Source: Thermosipho japonicus
Lineage (GTDB): Bacteria > Thermotogota > Thermotogae > Thermotogales > Fervidobacteriaceae
Assembly: GCF_014201655.1 (NCBI RefSeq)
Contig: NZ_JACHEX010000001.1
Span: 487,751-551,750, forward strand
Length of the DNA stretch: 64,000 nucleotides
Direction: 5' to 3'
Of this stretch, positions 28,595-37,050 are shown piece by piece. The notes beneath the pieces were generated by a model. It saw only the letters and a program-made list of their open reading frames with translations. It was not told the origin of the DNA and did not search any database. The position numbers and the translations under genes were made by a program. Each line of letters begins with the position of its first letter. Position 1 is the first letter of the stretch.

Positions 28595-29335
28595 CTATCC
28601 TAAAACGACATCAAGTGCAGACATTATAAAGAAACCTATTATTAAAAAGTACGTTGACAATCTTTCATTTCCTCGAAGATGTGTCTCTGGAATTACCTCA
28701 TCACTTATTACAAATATCATAGCACCACCAGCAAATGCCATCATATATGGAAGAAGCGCTCTTGAAATAGATACTATTCCAGAACCTAAAATACCTCCAA
28801 TTATCTCAACTACACCAGTTAAAAATGCCACCCAAAACGATGTTTTTACAGAATACCCGGCATTTAACAGTGCTGCAGCAACAGCAGCTCCTTCTGGTAT
28901 ATTTTGCGCTCCAATTGCAAATGCTATATTTAATGCTTGATCTGAAAACGCACTCACACCAACCGCCATACCTTCAGGTAAATTGTGAATTGTAATTGCA
29001 ATAACAAAAAGCCATATTTTACTTAGTCTTTTAAGTTCAGCACCTTCGTGCCCCTTTAAAAAGTGCTCATGTGGTGAGTATTTATCCATAAGATCAACAA
29101 GTATCGCTCCCAAGAAAAATCCTATAGCAAACCTTAAAAGTCCGCCCAGTTCGATAGAAGGCGCAACCAAACTAAAAGCACTTGCAGCAAGCATAATACC
29201 TGCAGCCATACCTAAAAGGGCATCAATAAACTTTTCACTTGCTCCTTTTCTAAATAGCAAAAACGGGATTGCCCCTAAAGATGTAGCCATCCCAGCAGCA
29301 GAACTTAGTAATATTCCTTTTAAAAATAAGTTCAT
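28595..29335 (-). CDS. ZIP-family metal ion transporter
   Basis: A 246-residue integral membrane protein of the ZIP family, which carries zinc, iron or similar divalent ions across the membrane. About eight hydrophobic segments are seen. The two signature helices are intact: HNLPEGMAVGVSAFS (helix 4, with His, Asn, Glu ligands) and GAQNIPEGAAVAAALL (helix 5). The loop between helices 3 and 4 contains a short His-bearing stretch (KYSPHEHFLKGHEGAEL), a possible metal-binding loop. Start: ATG overlapping the nitrilase stop by 4 bp (ATGA), so the two are translationally coupled. Confidence 0.9.
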   Translation of the reverse strand: MNLFLKGILLSSAAGMATSLGAIPFLLFRKGASEKFIDALLGMAAGIMLAASAFSLVAPSIELGGLLRFAIGFFLGAILVDLMDKYSPHEHFLKGHEGAELKRLSKIWLFVIAITIHNLPEGMAVGVSAFSDQALNIAFAIGAQNIPEGAAVAAALLNAGYSVKTSFWVAFLTGVVEIIGGILGSGIVSISRALLPYMMAFAGGAMIFVISDEVIPETHLRGNERLSTYFLIIGFFIMSALDVVLG

Positions 29336-30126
29336 CTTATCACATCCTTGTATAGTTCTTTATTTCTATTTAAAAAATACGCATGCGATATTCCTTCCTC
29401 TTTGTACCTAAAAAAATCTAGTTTTGAAACATCTAGATCTGCATAAATAAGTTCTTCTTTTCTTTTTGATTGAGTTATAACATTACCATCTGGACCAACT
29501 ATCCTTGAGCTTCCAATAAAGTCCATTAATCCTTTCCCACTTGTTGACGATGTAACAAGAAACGCTCCATTTTCAAGAGCCCTTGCTCTAGTTGCAATTT
29601 CATAAATATTCTTTCTTTCCTTTGAAAATGCAAATGGTGCAAGTAAAACTTGTGCACCATTAAGCGCTAAAATCCTTGATATTTCAGGAAATCCTATCTC
29701 ATAGCATATCAAAATACCAAATCTAACTCCTTGGAATTTAAACACTAAAAACCTCTCACCAGGTGAAAAGACATCTTTTTCCCCTCTAAATAAATGTGTT
29801 TTATCATAAAATAAGATTTCTTTTTTCTTCTTTATAACAAACACAGAATTTCTAACTTCAGAAAGTACCTTTCTTGGAACGCCACCTACAATAGCCAAGT
29901 TGTATTTTCTTGAAAGCTTTAAAAGCTCAGATTGTATCTCATTGAAAAAGCTTATCGAATCTTCAAGTATACTTTTATCGTAAGTATAGCCGGAAATTGA
30001 AAGTTCGGGAAATAAAATTAAACTAGCACCTATCTCTCCAGCCTTTTCAATAAACTCTATATGTTTTTTTAAATTGTATTCAAATTTACCAGGTTTTGGA
30101 CTAAATTGGGCTGCTGCTATTAACAT
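29332..30126 (-). CDS. Carbon-nitrogen hydrolase (nitrilase superfamily)
   Basis: A 264-residue cytoplasmic amidase of the nitrilase superfamily. The catalytic Glu-Lys-Cys triad is visible: Glu41 in LILFPELSISGY, Lys in FYDKTHLFRGEK, and Cys in GILICYEIGFPEISR. The later stretch LEDGA-type helix reads RARALENGAFLVTS. It may be an omega-amidase or N-carbamoyl-type amidohydrolase; the family does not reveal the substrate by motif alone. The ATG at 30126 follows AGGAGGG; an upstream TTG would lie inside the ribosome site. It overlaps the end of the radical SAM gene by 26 bp and the ZIP gene by 4 bp. Confidence 0.88.
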   Translation of the reverse strand: MLIAAAQFSPKPGKFEYNLKKHIEFIEKAGEIGASLILFPELSISGYTYDKSILEDSISFFNEIQSELLKLSRKYNLAIVGGVPRKVLSEVRNSVFVIKKKKEILFYDKTHLFRGEKDVFSPGERFLVFKFQGVRFGILICYEIGFPEISRILALNGAQVLLAPFAFSKERKNIYEIATRARALENGAFLVTSSTSGKGLMDFIGSSRIVGPDGNVITQSKRKEELIYADLDVSKLDFFRYKEEGISHAYFLNRNKELYKDVIR

Positions 30127-31294
30127 CTGCAACCCTCCTTGCAAGTTGCTCTTGTTTTAACCAATAACCATCAAGATACCCTTGTGAAGTTAATAATCCC
30201 AGGAATTTGTAATGTTTCTTTGTAAGAACACCTGGTCCAATATTTGCAAGTGGAGTACCTGGAAGTGGCATAAAGGTATGCGCATGCACCTTGGCTTTGT
30301 ATTTATTTACAATTTTTTTGATAAATTCAAAAGTTTTTTCAATATCCTCTTCAGTTTCAAACGGAAAACCAAAGATAAAATCTACTCGAGGAATAAAGTC
30401 ATATTCTTTTAATAATGATAGTGCTCTTTCAATTTCCTCTAAATTATGCCCTCTTCTTATCATTTCCAATACTCTTTCACTTCCACTCTGCGCCCCAATT
30501 ACTATGTATTTATTATTAACATACTTTTTTATAACCTTAAGTATTTCCTCATTGACGCTCTCGGGTCTAACATCCGAAGGAAACGTTCCAAAATATATTT
30601 CTTCAACTCCAACCTTTTTTAAGTTATAAAGTAGGGTATCAACTGCTTCAGGATTTGGAGTTACACCATTTTTACTACCGTATCCAAATGAATTTGGAGA
30701 AATAAATCTTGCAATTTTCCTATTATTTTTCACACCTATTTTTGAGTATTCAACTATTTGCTCGATAGGTCTATGCCTTACTAATTTTCCAGCAAGTCTT
30801 GGAGTCTGACAATATCCACACGAAAATGGACATCCCCTTGTTATCTCTATAGGCATATACAAACTTTTTTCAGGACAAAACGGAGGATAATCAGAAAGAT
30901 CTACCCTTTTTGTTATCCCATCATATATTCTATTTTCTGGAAAATCACTATCTATAAAATTACGTATATTTTCTTCCCCGTCACCAACAAATACATAATC
31001 AAACCCAAAATTCAATAATTGCTGTGGCATCGCAGTTGCATGAGGGCCACCAGCAACCACCATATATCCTGATTTCTTTAATTCTTTTAACTCAACTACC
31101 ACCGATTCAAGATCAAAACTCATAAAAGAATAGAGGACTACTGTCCCCTCTTTTTTATACGAAAAAATTTCTTCAAAGTTCCTTATATCAACAAGTTCTA
31201 AATCCTTTCTGTAAGAATAAATAGACGCAACAAGCGCTGTTATACTATATCTATTATTTTGGCTGTATCTAAATAATAATCTCTTTATCTCCAC
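30101..31294 (-). CDS. B12-binding radical SAM protein
   Basis: A 397-residue protein with an N-terminal cobalamin-binding-like domain (VVLYSFMSFDLESVV, VVAGGPHATAMPQQLL, YVFVGDGEENI) and a radical SAM domain with the cluster motif CPFSCGYCQ (CxxxCxxC) preceded by PIEITRG. Further radical SAM landmarks are YIVIGAQSGSERVLEMIRRG and RVDFIFGFPFETEEDIEKTF. It resembles the archaeal MJ_1487/MJ_0865-type group, whose reaction is unknown to me. The classic B12 lower-ligand motif (DxHxxG) is not obvious, as in many of these proteins. The start is a GTG that overlaps the stop of the RemA-like gene. It sits among housekeeping genes in the long operon. Confidence 0.85.
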   Translation of the reverse strand: MEIKRLLFRYSQNNRYSITALVASIYSYRKDLELVDIRNFEEIFSYKKEGTVVLYSFMSFDLESVVVELKELKKSGYMVVAGGPHATAMPQQLLNFGFDYVFVGDGEENIRNFIDSDFPENRIYDGITKRVDLSDYPPFCPEKSLYMPIEITRGCPFSCGYCQTPRLAGKLVRHRPIEQIVEYSKIGVKNNRKIARFISPNSFGYGSKNGVTPNPEAVDTLLYNLKKVGVEEIYFGTFPSDVRPESVNEEILKVIKKYVNNKYIVIGAQSGSERVLEMIRRGHNLEEIERALSLLKEYDFIPRVDFIFGFPFETEEDIEKTFEFIKKIVNKYKAKVHAHTFMPLPGTPLANIGPGVLTKKHYKFLGLLTSQGYLDGYWLKQEQLARRVADVNSSSPI

Positions 31295-31521
31295 AGAGCC
31301 TCATCAACCTCTTCCAATGTTTTCGATGTAACGAAAATATGCCCACTGTCCATGATTAAAATAGTCTTAGACTCCTCACCAAATGTCATATTCACAATAC
31401 TTCCCCCAACCTTATGCATTCCCCTCATTTTTCTGGCAACAGCAGAAGAAATCGGTAAAACTGCAATTATACGGTTTCTTGGAATATAAAGATTATTTGA
31501 GATTTTCACAACTTGTTCCAC
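31285..31521 (-). CDS. RemA-like regulatory protein (DUF370)
   Basis: A 78-residue protein of the DUF370 family. In Bacillus subtilis RemA is a DNA-binding activator of biofilm matrix and osmoprotection genes. Conserved strings are YIPRNRIIAVLPISSAVARK, and TILIMDSGHIFVT, which matches the VIVMDSDHV end of RemA. The GTG at 31521 follows AGGGGTGAAAG; an upstream ATG at 31539 would place the start before that ribosome site and within the YchF-like gene. It ends inside the start of the radical SAM gene (10-bp overlap). What it regulates here is unknown. Confidence 0.78.
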   Translation of the reverse strand: MEQVVKISNNLYIPRNRIIAVLPISSAVARKMRGMHKVGGSIVNMTFGEESKTILIMDSGHIFVTSKTLEEVDEALWR

Positions 31522-31531
31522 GCTTTCACCC

Positions 31532-32599
31532 CTAAACATTAAATCTTATTGTAATTATATCACCATCTTCAATTATATGCTCTTTTCCAACTAATTTCAT
31601 CAATCCTTTTTCCTTTACCTCTTTTTCACTACCGAGCTCTATTAAGTCTTTGTATTTAATAACCTCGGCTTTAATAAATCCTCTTGCAAGGTCAGAATGT
31701 ATTGCTCCCGCTGCTTCTACAGCAGTACTTTTTTTCTTTAAAGTCCATGCCCTAACTTCATCAGGTCCAACTGTAAAGAATGAAATAAGGCCAAGTTGGT
31801 CATATACAACCTTTGAAAGTCTTTCTATTCCTGTTTGCTCAATTCCAAGGTCCTTTAAAAACTCTGCTCTTTCTTCTTCATCAAGTTCCTGTATTTCCTT
31901 TTCCATTAATCCACATAGTTCAATATATGCAAAATTGTACTCTTTAACAAGCTCTAATACTTCTTCTTTTGTTTCATAACTATTTGAAGAAAATTGCTCC
32001 TCATCTAGATTAAGTGCTATTATAATTGGTCTTAAAGTTACAAGAGAATAGCTGGAGATCAATTTTCTTTGATCATCGGTTAATTCATATTTTGAAAGAA
32101 ACTCTTCGTTTTCAAGAACCTTTGCCAGTTCTTTTAAAAGCTTTAACTCATTTTCTTCGCGATTATCAAGTTTTCTTTTTGCATTTTCAAGTCTTTCAAT
32201 TCTATTTGTAATAATTTCAAGATCTCTAAATATAAACTCATCCAAAGCCAATTTCAATTGTTTAAATGCTGTTTCACCATTTTCTGGATATGGAACACTA
32301 TCATTTTTAAAAGCCCTCAAAACTAATAAAAGTGCATCGGCATTTTGGACCATATTAAATACCTGTGTTCTACTCTTTTTATCTGAAGGATCAAGAGATG
32401 GCGTATCATAAAATTCAAGGGTTGCATAAGTTGTTTTTTTTGGGTTGTACATCTTTGACAAAATATCAACTCTTTTATCATAAACCTTTGCAACACCTTT
32501 TTGATGTATAGGAGAATATGGATCAACCTCTATTCCAGTCAAAAGTGAAAATATGGTCGTCTTTCCAACTTGTGGAAGACCAATTATTCCTATCTTCAA
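31532..32599 (-). CDS. YchF/Obg-family GTPase-like ATPase with TGS domain
   Basis: A 355-residue P-loop NTPase of the OBG/HflX-like YchF group. The G1 motif is GLPQVGKTTIFSLLTG at the N terminus, followed by GVAKVYDKRVDILS and the switch-region strand LEFYDTPSLD. A helical coiled-coil arm follows (LEIITNRIERLENAKRKLDN and on). The G4-type strand is PIIIALNLDE, and the C-terminal TGS-like domain ends in EHIIEDGDIITIRFNV. In E. coli YchF hydrolyses ATP and binds ribosomes; the G4 motif here is not NKxD, consistent with that. The start is TTG, after GGGAGGG, overlapping the truB stop. It is coupled to the RemA-like gene downstream. Confidence 0.85.
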   Translation of the reverse strand: MKIGIIGLPQVGKTTIFSLLTGIEVDPYSPIHQKGVAKVYDKRVDILSKMYNPKKTTYATLEFYDTPSLDPSDKKSRTQVFNMVQNADALLLVLRAFKNDSVPYPENGETAFKQLKLALDEFIFRDLEIITNRIERLENAKRKLDNREENELKLLKELAKVLENEEFLSKYELTDDQRKLISSYSLVTLRPIIIALNLDEEQFSSNSYETKEEVLELVKEYNFAYIELCGLMEKEIQELDEEERAEFLKDLGIEQTGIERLSKVVYDQLGLISFFTVGPDEVRAWTLKKKSTAVEAAGAIHSDLARGFIKAEVIKYKDLIELGSEKEVKEKGLMKLVGKEHIIEDGDIITIRFNV

Positions 32600-33516
32600 A
32601 ACATTCCCTCCCTAAAAACTTTTTTTAACTTAAATACACTTCCTCTTACCTCATTCTTTTTTAGAAAACCTGACGTTCTCTGCGAAATGGCAATTGCAAC
32701 TAATCTACCATCACAAATAAGCATAACATCTTGATCTTTTTTAAAATCATCCCTTATCTCTTTTACAAAATCCATAGTTGGTTGTACACCATTAAATATC
32801 TTTTCAACGTAATCTTTATAAACCTCAACCTGTGGTAAATCCAAAACTTTCTCTACTCTTAAAATCCTATTTACAATTTGCTCAGAAGATAATTCAAATG
32901 GATTAATTGAATCTTCAATAGAAAATTTTCCTACACTTTTTCTTACAAGTTCAACAGCTGTTGCCCCACAACCAAGCTTGTAACCTATATCCATACACAA
33001 ACTTCTAATATATGTTCCCGGTGAAACTACCACCTCAAAGGAAAATTCTGGAGGATTTATCTTTATATTTTCTATTTCATATATTTCAACTTCAACAGGT
33101 GGAAGTGAAATAATCTTTCCTTCTCTTGCAAGTTTATATAACCTTTCACCATTATATTTCTTGGCTGAATATGCCGGTGGAACCTGCTTGTATCTTCCCT
33201 TAAAAGATAAAATTGCATCTTTTATTTCATCATAGCTTTTTTGACATACTCTTTCTTCCTTTACTTGTCCAGTAATATCAAAAGTTTCTGTAATCAATCC
33301 TAAGATAGCTTTTACATAGTATCTCTTTTTTTCATTCTTTAAATACTCCAAAAGTCTTGTTGCACCAGAAATACCAATAACTAGAACACCTTCTGCAAAA
33401 GGATCAAGTGTTCCTGCATGGCCTATTTTCTTTATTTTAAGCTTTTTTCTTAGTTCATCAATAACGTCATGAGATGTGACACCTTTTGGTTTAAATGCAT
33501 TCAAAAATCCTACCAT
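32596..33516 (-). CDS. truB: tRNA pseudouridine(55) synthase
   Basis: This 306-residue enzyme makes pseudouridine at position 55 in the T loop of tRNAs. The conserved opening GFLNAFKPKGVTSHDVID and the catalytic motif GHAGTLDPFAEGVLVI with Asp38 are intact, followed by KRYYVKAILGLITETFD and QVPPAYSAKKYNGERLYKLA. SPGTYIRSLCMDIG is the later family motif. A C-terminal PUA-like part (VMLICDGRLVAIAI) is present. The start ATG shares one base with the pheS stop (TGATG), which points to translational coupling. Length is normal. Confidence 0.95.
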   Translation of the reverse strand: MVGFLNAFKPKGVTSHDVIDELRKKLKIKKIGHAGTLDPFAEGVLVIGISGATRLLEYLKNEKKRYYVKAILGLITETFDITGQVKEERVCQKSYDEIKDAILSFKGRYKQVPPAYSAKKYNGERLYKLAREGKIISLPPVEVEIYEIENIKINPPEFSFEVVVSPGTYIRSLCMDIGYKLGCGATAVELVRKSVGKFSIEDSINPFELSSEQIVNRILRVEKVLDLPQVEVYKDYVEKIFNGVQPTMDFVKEIRDDFKKDQDVMLICDGRLVAIAISQRTSGFLKKNEVRGSVFKLKKVFREGMF

Positions 33517-34493
33517 CAGTAATTCTCCAAAAACCTCACATCATTTTTTATAAAATCTCTAATATCTCTTATTCCGTACTTAACCATCGCAATTCTTTCA
33601 AGGCCAAGGCCAAATGCAAAACCAGACCATTCATTTGGATCATATCCTACGTTTTTGAAGACATTTGGATCAACCATACCTGCTCCTAAAATTTCAAGCC
33701 ACTTTCCATTAAATAGGATATCAACTTCATAGCTTGGCTCTGTAAATGGAAAAAAGCTCGGTTTTAATCTAACCTTTGCATTGTCACCAAAAACTTTTCT
33801 TGCCATCTCCTCCAATGTATATTTTAAATGCTTTACCGTAACATTTTTATCTACATACAAGCCTTCCATTTGGGTAAACATTGGAAGGTGTGTAGAATCA
33901 TAATCTCTCCTAAAAACTCTACCTGGTGAAATAATAGCAAGTGGTGGTTTTCTTTCAAGCATTGTTCTTACCTGAACTGGTGAAGTATGTGTTCTTAGCA
34001 AAATTTTATCTGTAAAATAAAATGAATCTTGAACATCTCTTGCAGGATGCCATTCTGGTGTATTTAATGCATCAAAATTGTGCCATGTATCCTCCACTTC
34101 TGGACCTTCTACTACCTCAAAACCCATTGAAATGAATATATCTTCCAACTCTTTTTGTATTTTTGTAAGAATATGCAAATGCCCTCTATCTTTTCTTGCA
34201 CCTGAAAGTGTAACATCAACTCTTAGTTTTTCATATTTTTTTTGTTTTTCTATTCTATATAACTCATTCATTCTATTATTTAAATAATCTTCCACTTCCG
34301 ATTTTGCTTTATTAACAACTGCACCAAATTTTGGTCTTTCTTGTTGTGGAAGATCCTTTAACTTTTTCATCTGAGAGGTTATTAACCCTTTTTTTCCAAG
34401 ATATTTAACCCTTATCTGATTTAATTGCTGAAGATCTTCTGCGTTATCTATTTCTTTTTTGGCAGCATCAACAAGTTGTTTGATCTCGTCCAT
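33516..34493 (-). CDS. pheS: Phenylalanine-tRNA ligase alpha subunit
   Basis: A 325-residue class II aminoacyl-tRNA synthetase subunit that works as an alpha2-beta2 tetramer. The N-terminal coiled coil (residues 1-85; [20 protein letters not shown]) precedes the catalytic domain. Motif 2 region reads [28 protein letters not shown], given here in part as [18 protein letters not shown]; motif 3 is [18 protein letters not shown]. The ATG at 34493 follows GGAGGTG; the preceding TTG is unlikely. It is the first gene of the nine-gene minus operon. Unlike in many bacteria, pheT does not follow; truB does. No pheT was found in the window. Confidence 0.95.
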   Translation of the reverse strand: MDEIKQLVDAAKKEIDNAEDLQQLNQIRVKYLGKKGLITSQMKKLKDLPQQERPKFGAVVNKAKSEVEDYLNNRMNELYRIEKQKKYEKLRVDVTLSGARKDRGHLHILTKIQKELEDIFISMGFEVVEGPEVEDTWHNFDALNTPEWHPARDVQDSFYFTDKILLRTHTSPVQVRTMLERKPPLAIISPGRVFRRDYDSTHLPMFTQMEGLYVDKNVTVKHLKYTLEEMARKVFGDNAKVRLKPSFFPFTEPSYEVDILFNGKWLEILGAGMVDPNVFKNVGYDPNEWSGFAFGLGLERIAMVKYGIRDIRDFIKNDVRFLENY

Positions 34494-34529
34494 CAAAACA
34501 CCTCCAAATTTAACCTGTATGAAACGAAA

Positions 34530-34568
34530 TTCAATATTAATTATAACATATATATGCTATCATTTAAA
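34530..34568. promoter_or_regulatory. Overlapping divergent promoters (pheS operon and dapL-lysA)
   Basis: On the minus strand, TTTAAA (34563-34568) and TATAAT (34540-34545) are 17 bp apart and drive the pheS operon. On the plus strand, TTCAAT (34530-34535) and TATGCT (34553-34558) are also 17 bp apart and drive the M20 peptidase/lysA pair. The boxes interleave, so the two polymerases cannot bind at once. Confidence 0.65.
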
Positions 34569-34587
34569 CAAATAGGAGGTGAAGTAA

Positions 34588-35682
34588 ATGGATTCAATCG
34601 AGCTCAGACACATTTTACACCAAAACCCAGAAATATCTTTTAGAGAATTTGAAACTCAAAAAATATTACTTTCAGCCCTAAAGGATCTCAAAGACGAAAG
34701 ACTAAAAATTTATAAAATAGCTGGTACAGGCGTAATTGCATTGTACGAACCAAAGAAAGGTGAACCTTTCATACTCTATAGATCAGACATTGATGGACTT
34801 CCAATTGAAGAAGAGACAGAATGGGAATTTGCTTCTAAAAATTCTAATATGCATGCATGCGGCCATGACGTGCATATGTCAGTCGCATATGAACTAATTA
34901 AAAAAATACTTTCTTCAAATATAGAAAAAAATTTTGTCTTCATATTCCAACCAGGTGAGGAAACAGGAGCCGGTGCAAGGTACGTGTTAGATGAAATTGA
35001 AGAACTTGACATAAAACTTGCTCTGGCATTACACGTCACCGATGAATATGATTTTAAAACTGTTGCAACAACTAAAGGAGTTTTATTTGCAAGTGCTACC
35101 GAAATTGACTTAGCATTCTCCGGTAAAGCCTCTCACGTTGCTTTCTACAAATCTGGTATTGACTCAATATATCTTGCAAGTAAATTTTTGACCGAATTTT
35201 ACAATCTAACTTTTGACAACGCAATTGCAAGATTTGGAAAAATAGAAGGAGGAAATGCAAGAAACATTGTCTCTCCTCAAACCACATTAATGGGAAGTAT
35301 CAGATCAGAATCTTTAAATATCACTGAAGAAATAATAAATAAAATACAAGAAGTAGCAAAAAGTGTTGTTCAAAAAAATGGTGGAGAATTTTCAATATCA
35401 AAAGGTTCTGTATACCCACCTGTAATTGTGAATGATAAATTGTATGAACTATTTAGAGAATTTGCACAAAAAAATAATATACAATTTATTGATTGTGGAA
35501 TGAAATATACAGGTGAAGACTTTGGTTATTTCTCTCAAGAATATCCTTCATTGATGTTCTGGGCGGGAGTTTCAAAAGGCGAAAAATACGGACTTCACAA
35601 TCCAAAGTTTTTACCTAACGACGAAGTTATACCATATTATGCAGATCTTGTTTTCAATTTTTTAAAGGAGTTGGAAGTATGA
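34588..35682 (+). CDS. dapL: M20-family amidohydrolase, probable N-acetyldiaminopimelate deacetylase
   Basis: A 364-residue di-metal deacylase. Metal-site motifs are YRSDIDGLPIEE, HACGHDVHM and FQPGEETGAGARYV. The dimerisation domain carries the SHV of FSGKASHVAFYKSGIDSIY, and the end has YTGEDFGYFSQEYPSLMFWA and GLHNPKFLPNDEVI. The family also includes IAA-amino-acid and N-acyl-amino-acid hydrolases. The assignment to N-acetyl-LL-diaminopimelate deacetylase rests on the next gene: lysA, which starts 4 bp before the stop of this one and uses the product of the diaminopimelate pathway. The symbol dapL is used by some for this enzyme and by others for an aminotransferase, so take it only as the deacetylase. 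Start: ATG after AGGAGGTGA. Confidence 0.75.
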   Translation: MDSIELRHILHQNPEISFREFETQKILLSALKDLKDERLKIYKIAGTGVIALYEPKKGEPFILYRSDIDGLPIEEETEWEFASKNSNMHACGHDVHMSVAYELIKKILSSNIEKNFVFIFQPGEETGAGARYVLDEIEELDIKLALALHVTDEYDFKTVATTKGVLFASATEIDLAFSGKASHVAFYKSGIDSIYLASKFLTEFYNLTFDNAIARFGKIEGGNARNIVSPQTTLMGSIRSESLNITEEIINKIQEVAKSVVQKNGGEFSISKGSVYPPVIVNDKLYELFREFAQKNNIQFIDCGMKYTGEDFGYFSQEYPSLMFWAGVSKGEKYGLHNPKFLPNDEVIPYYADLVFNFLKELEV

Positions 35683-36833
35683 ATGAGATATTCCAAAAAG
35701 TTGCTAGTGAATTTGGAACACCTGTTTACATATATTTTGAAAAAATTTTAGAAGAGAGAATAAATAAAGTAAAAAATGTCTTTGAAGAAATTAATTTTTT
35801 CCCTACATTTGCAGCAAAGGCAAACAACAATCCTGCGATTTTAAAAATTCTAAAAAATCATGGATTTGGAGTAGATATATTAGGTGAAGGAGAACTTCTT
35901 GCATGTAAAATTGCTTCAATAGAGGGAGACAAAATTGTCTGGAATGGAAACGGTAAAACAAAAGAGCAAAAAGATTTAATGAAGGAATATAAAGTAAAAT
36001 ATGTAAATGTTGACAGCAAAGAAGAATTTGAAAATTTATGGAAAAACGGAGATGATTTTGAACTGTTTTTAAGGGTAAATCCCGATATAGATGCAAAAAC
36101 ACATCCATACATATCAACTGGATTAAAAAAGCACAAATTTGGTGTTGATTTTAAAACAGCTGAAGAAATTTTAAAATCTCAAAAAATTAGCGGGGTTCAT
36201 ATACATATTGGCTCCCAAATAACAGATGTAAAACCTTTCAAAGAGGCTATAGAAAAAACTTTAAAACTTTGCCAAAAATACAACATAGAAAAGATAAATA
36301 TCGGTGGAGGATGGGGAATTAAATATAAAGATGAAAATGAGATAAATACTCAAGAATACAAAGAAGAAATAATTCCACTTTTGAAAAATTTTAAATTAGT
36401 CATAAATGAACTTGGAAGGTTTATAATCGCTCCTGCAGGATTTCTTTTAACAAAGGTAATATTGGTCAAAAAAACAGATGAAAAATTCTTTGTTGTAACT
36501 GAAAGTGGAATGAATCATCTCCTTAGGCCAGCACTTTACAATGCATATCACAAAATAGAGATATTAAATAACAGTAAAGGCGAAATTCTCGTTGATGTAG
36601 TTGGCCCTCTATGTGAATCTGGAGATTTTCTTGCAAAGGAAAGAAAAATTAAAAAACCTGAAATTGGGGATCTATTAGTTATCAAAAACGCAGGTGCATA
36701 CGGTTTTTCAATGGCAAACAACTATAACGGAACAATAAGACCTGCAGAAGTTTTAATTACAAAAGATGGTAAAACAAAGCTTATCAGAAAACGAGAAACG
36801 TTTGATGATTTGTTTAAAAATGTAATTTTGTAA
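35679..36833 (+). CDS. lysA: Diaminopimelate decarboxylase
   Basis: A 384-residue fold-type III PLP enzyme that makes L-lysine from meso-diaminopimelate. The PLP lysine is Lys47 in FAAKANNNPAIL. GVDILGEGELLACKIA, GVHIHIGSQITDVKPF and INIGGGWGIKY form the barrel side of the cofactor site, and GPLCESGDFLAKERKI contains the substrate-binding Cys-Glu-Ser and catalytic region. GAYGFSMANNYN near the end is also typical. The start overlaps the deacetylase stop (ATGA). No terminator was seen between its stop and the IS element at 36876; the short flank 36834-36875 ends in CTAGGGAGCGC. Confidence 0.93.
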   Translation: MNEIFQKVASEFGTPVYIYFEKILEERINKVKNVFEEINFFPTFAAKANNNPAILKILKNHGFGVDILGEGELLACKIASIEGDKIVWNGNGKTKEQKDLMKEYKVKYVNVDSKEEFENLWKNGDDFELFLRVNPDIDAKTHPYISTGLKKHKFGVDFKTAEEILKSQKISGVHIHIGSQITDVKPFKEAIEKTLKLCQKYNIEKINIGGGWGIKYKDENEINTQEYKEEIIPLLKNFKLVINELGRFIIAPAGFLLTKVILVKKTDEKFFVVTESGMNHLLRPALYNAYHKIEILNNSKGEILVDVVGPLCESGDFLAKERKIKKPEIGDLLVIKNAGAYGFSMANNYNGTIRPAEVLITKDGKTKLIRKRETFDDLFKNVIL

Positions 36834-36855
36834 TAAAATAATAATGTACAAAAAA

Positions 36856-37050
36856 CTAGGGAGCGCTGTTTATGCGTGAACTACCATGAGTTATAGAAGT
36901 CATGGCTTCCCGTTTCAACCCGTGATGACTCGTAGACCCCATTTGGGTTCCGCTGCCAGTGCACGGTCCACGGGCGTAAATTCGGACGGTTCCCGCCCTA
37001 CTGATAGTATTAAGCCATACTTAGCTAGATTCTTAGCAGCATTTACATCT
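36856..37050 (-). ncRNA. Candidate TnpB guide RNA (omega/reRNA) at the IS right end
   Basis: TnpB proteins use an RNA that is read from the end of tnpB across the right end of the element into the flank, where about 20 bases act as guide. By that rule the scaffold here would cover part of 36876-37050 and the guide would be the minus-strand flank GCATAAACAGCGCTCCCTAG (36875-36856). The exact 5' end cannot be seen. This is inference from known systems plus the clear right end TAGTTCAC. Confidence 0.55.

Noticed and set aside
30212-30412. Plus-strand frames inside the minus operon
   Set aside because: All are antisense shadows of genes with clear motifs and have no ribosome sites.
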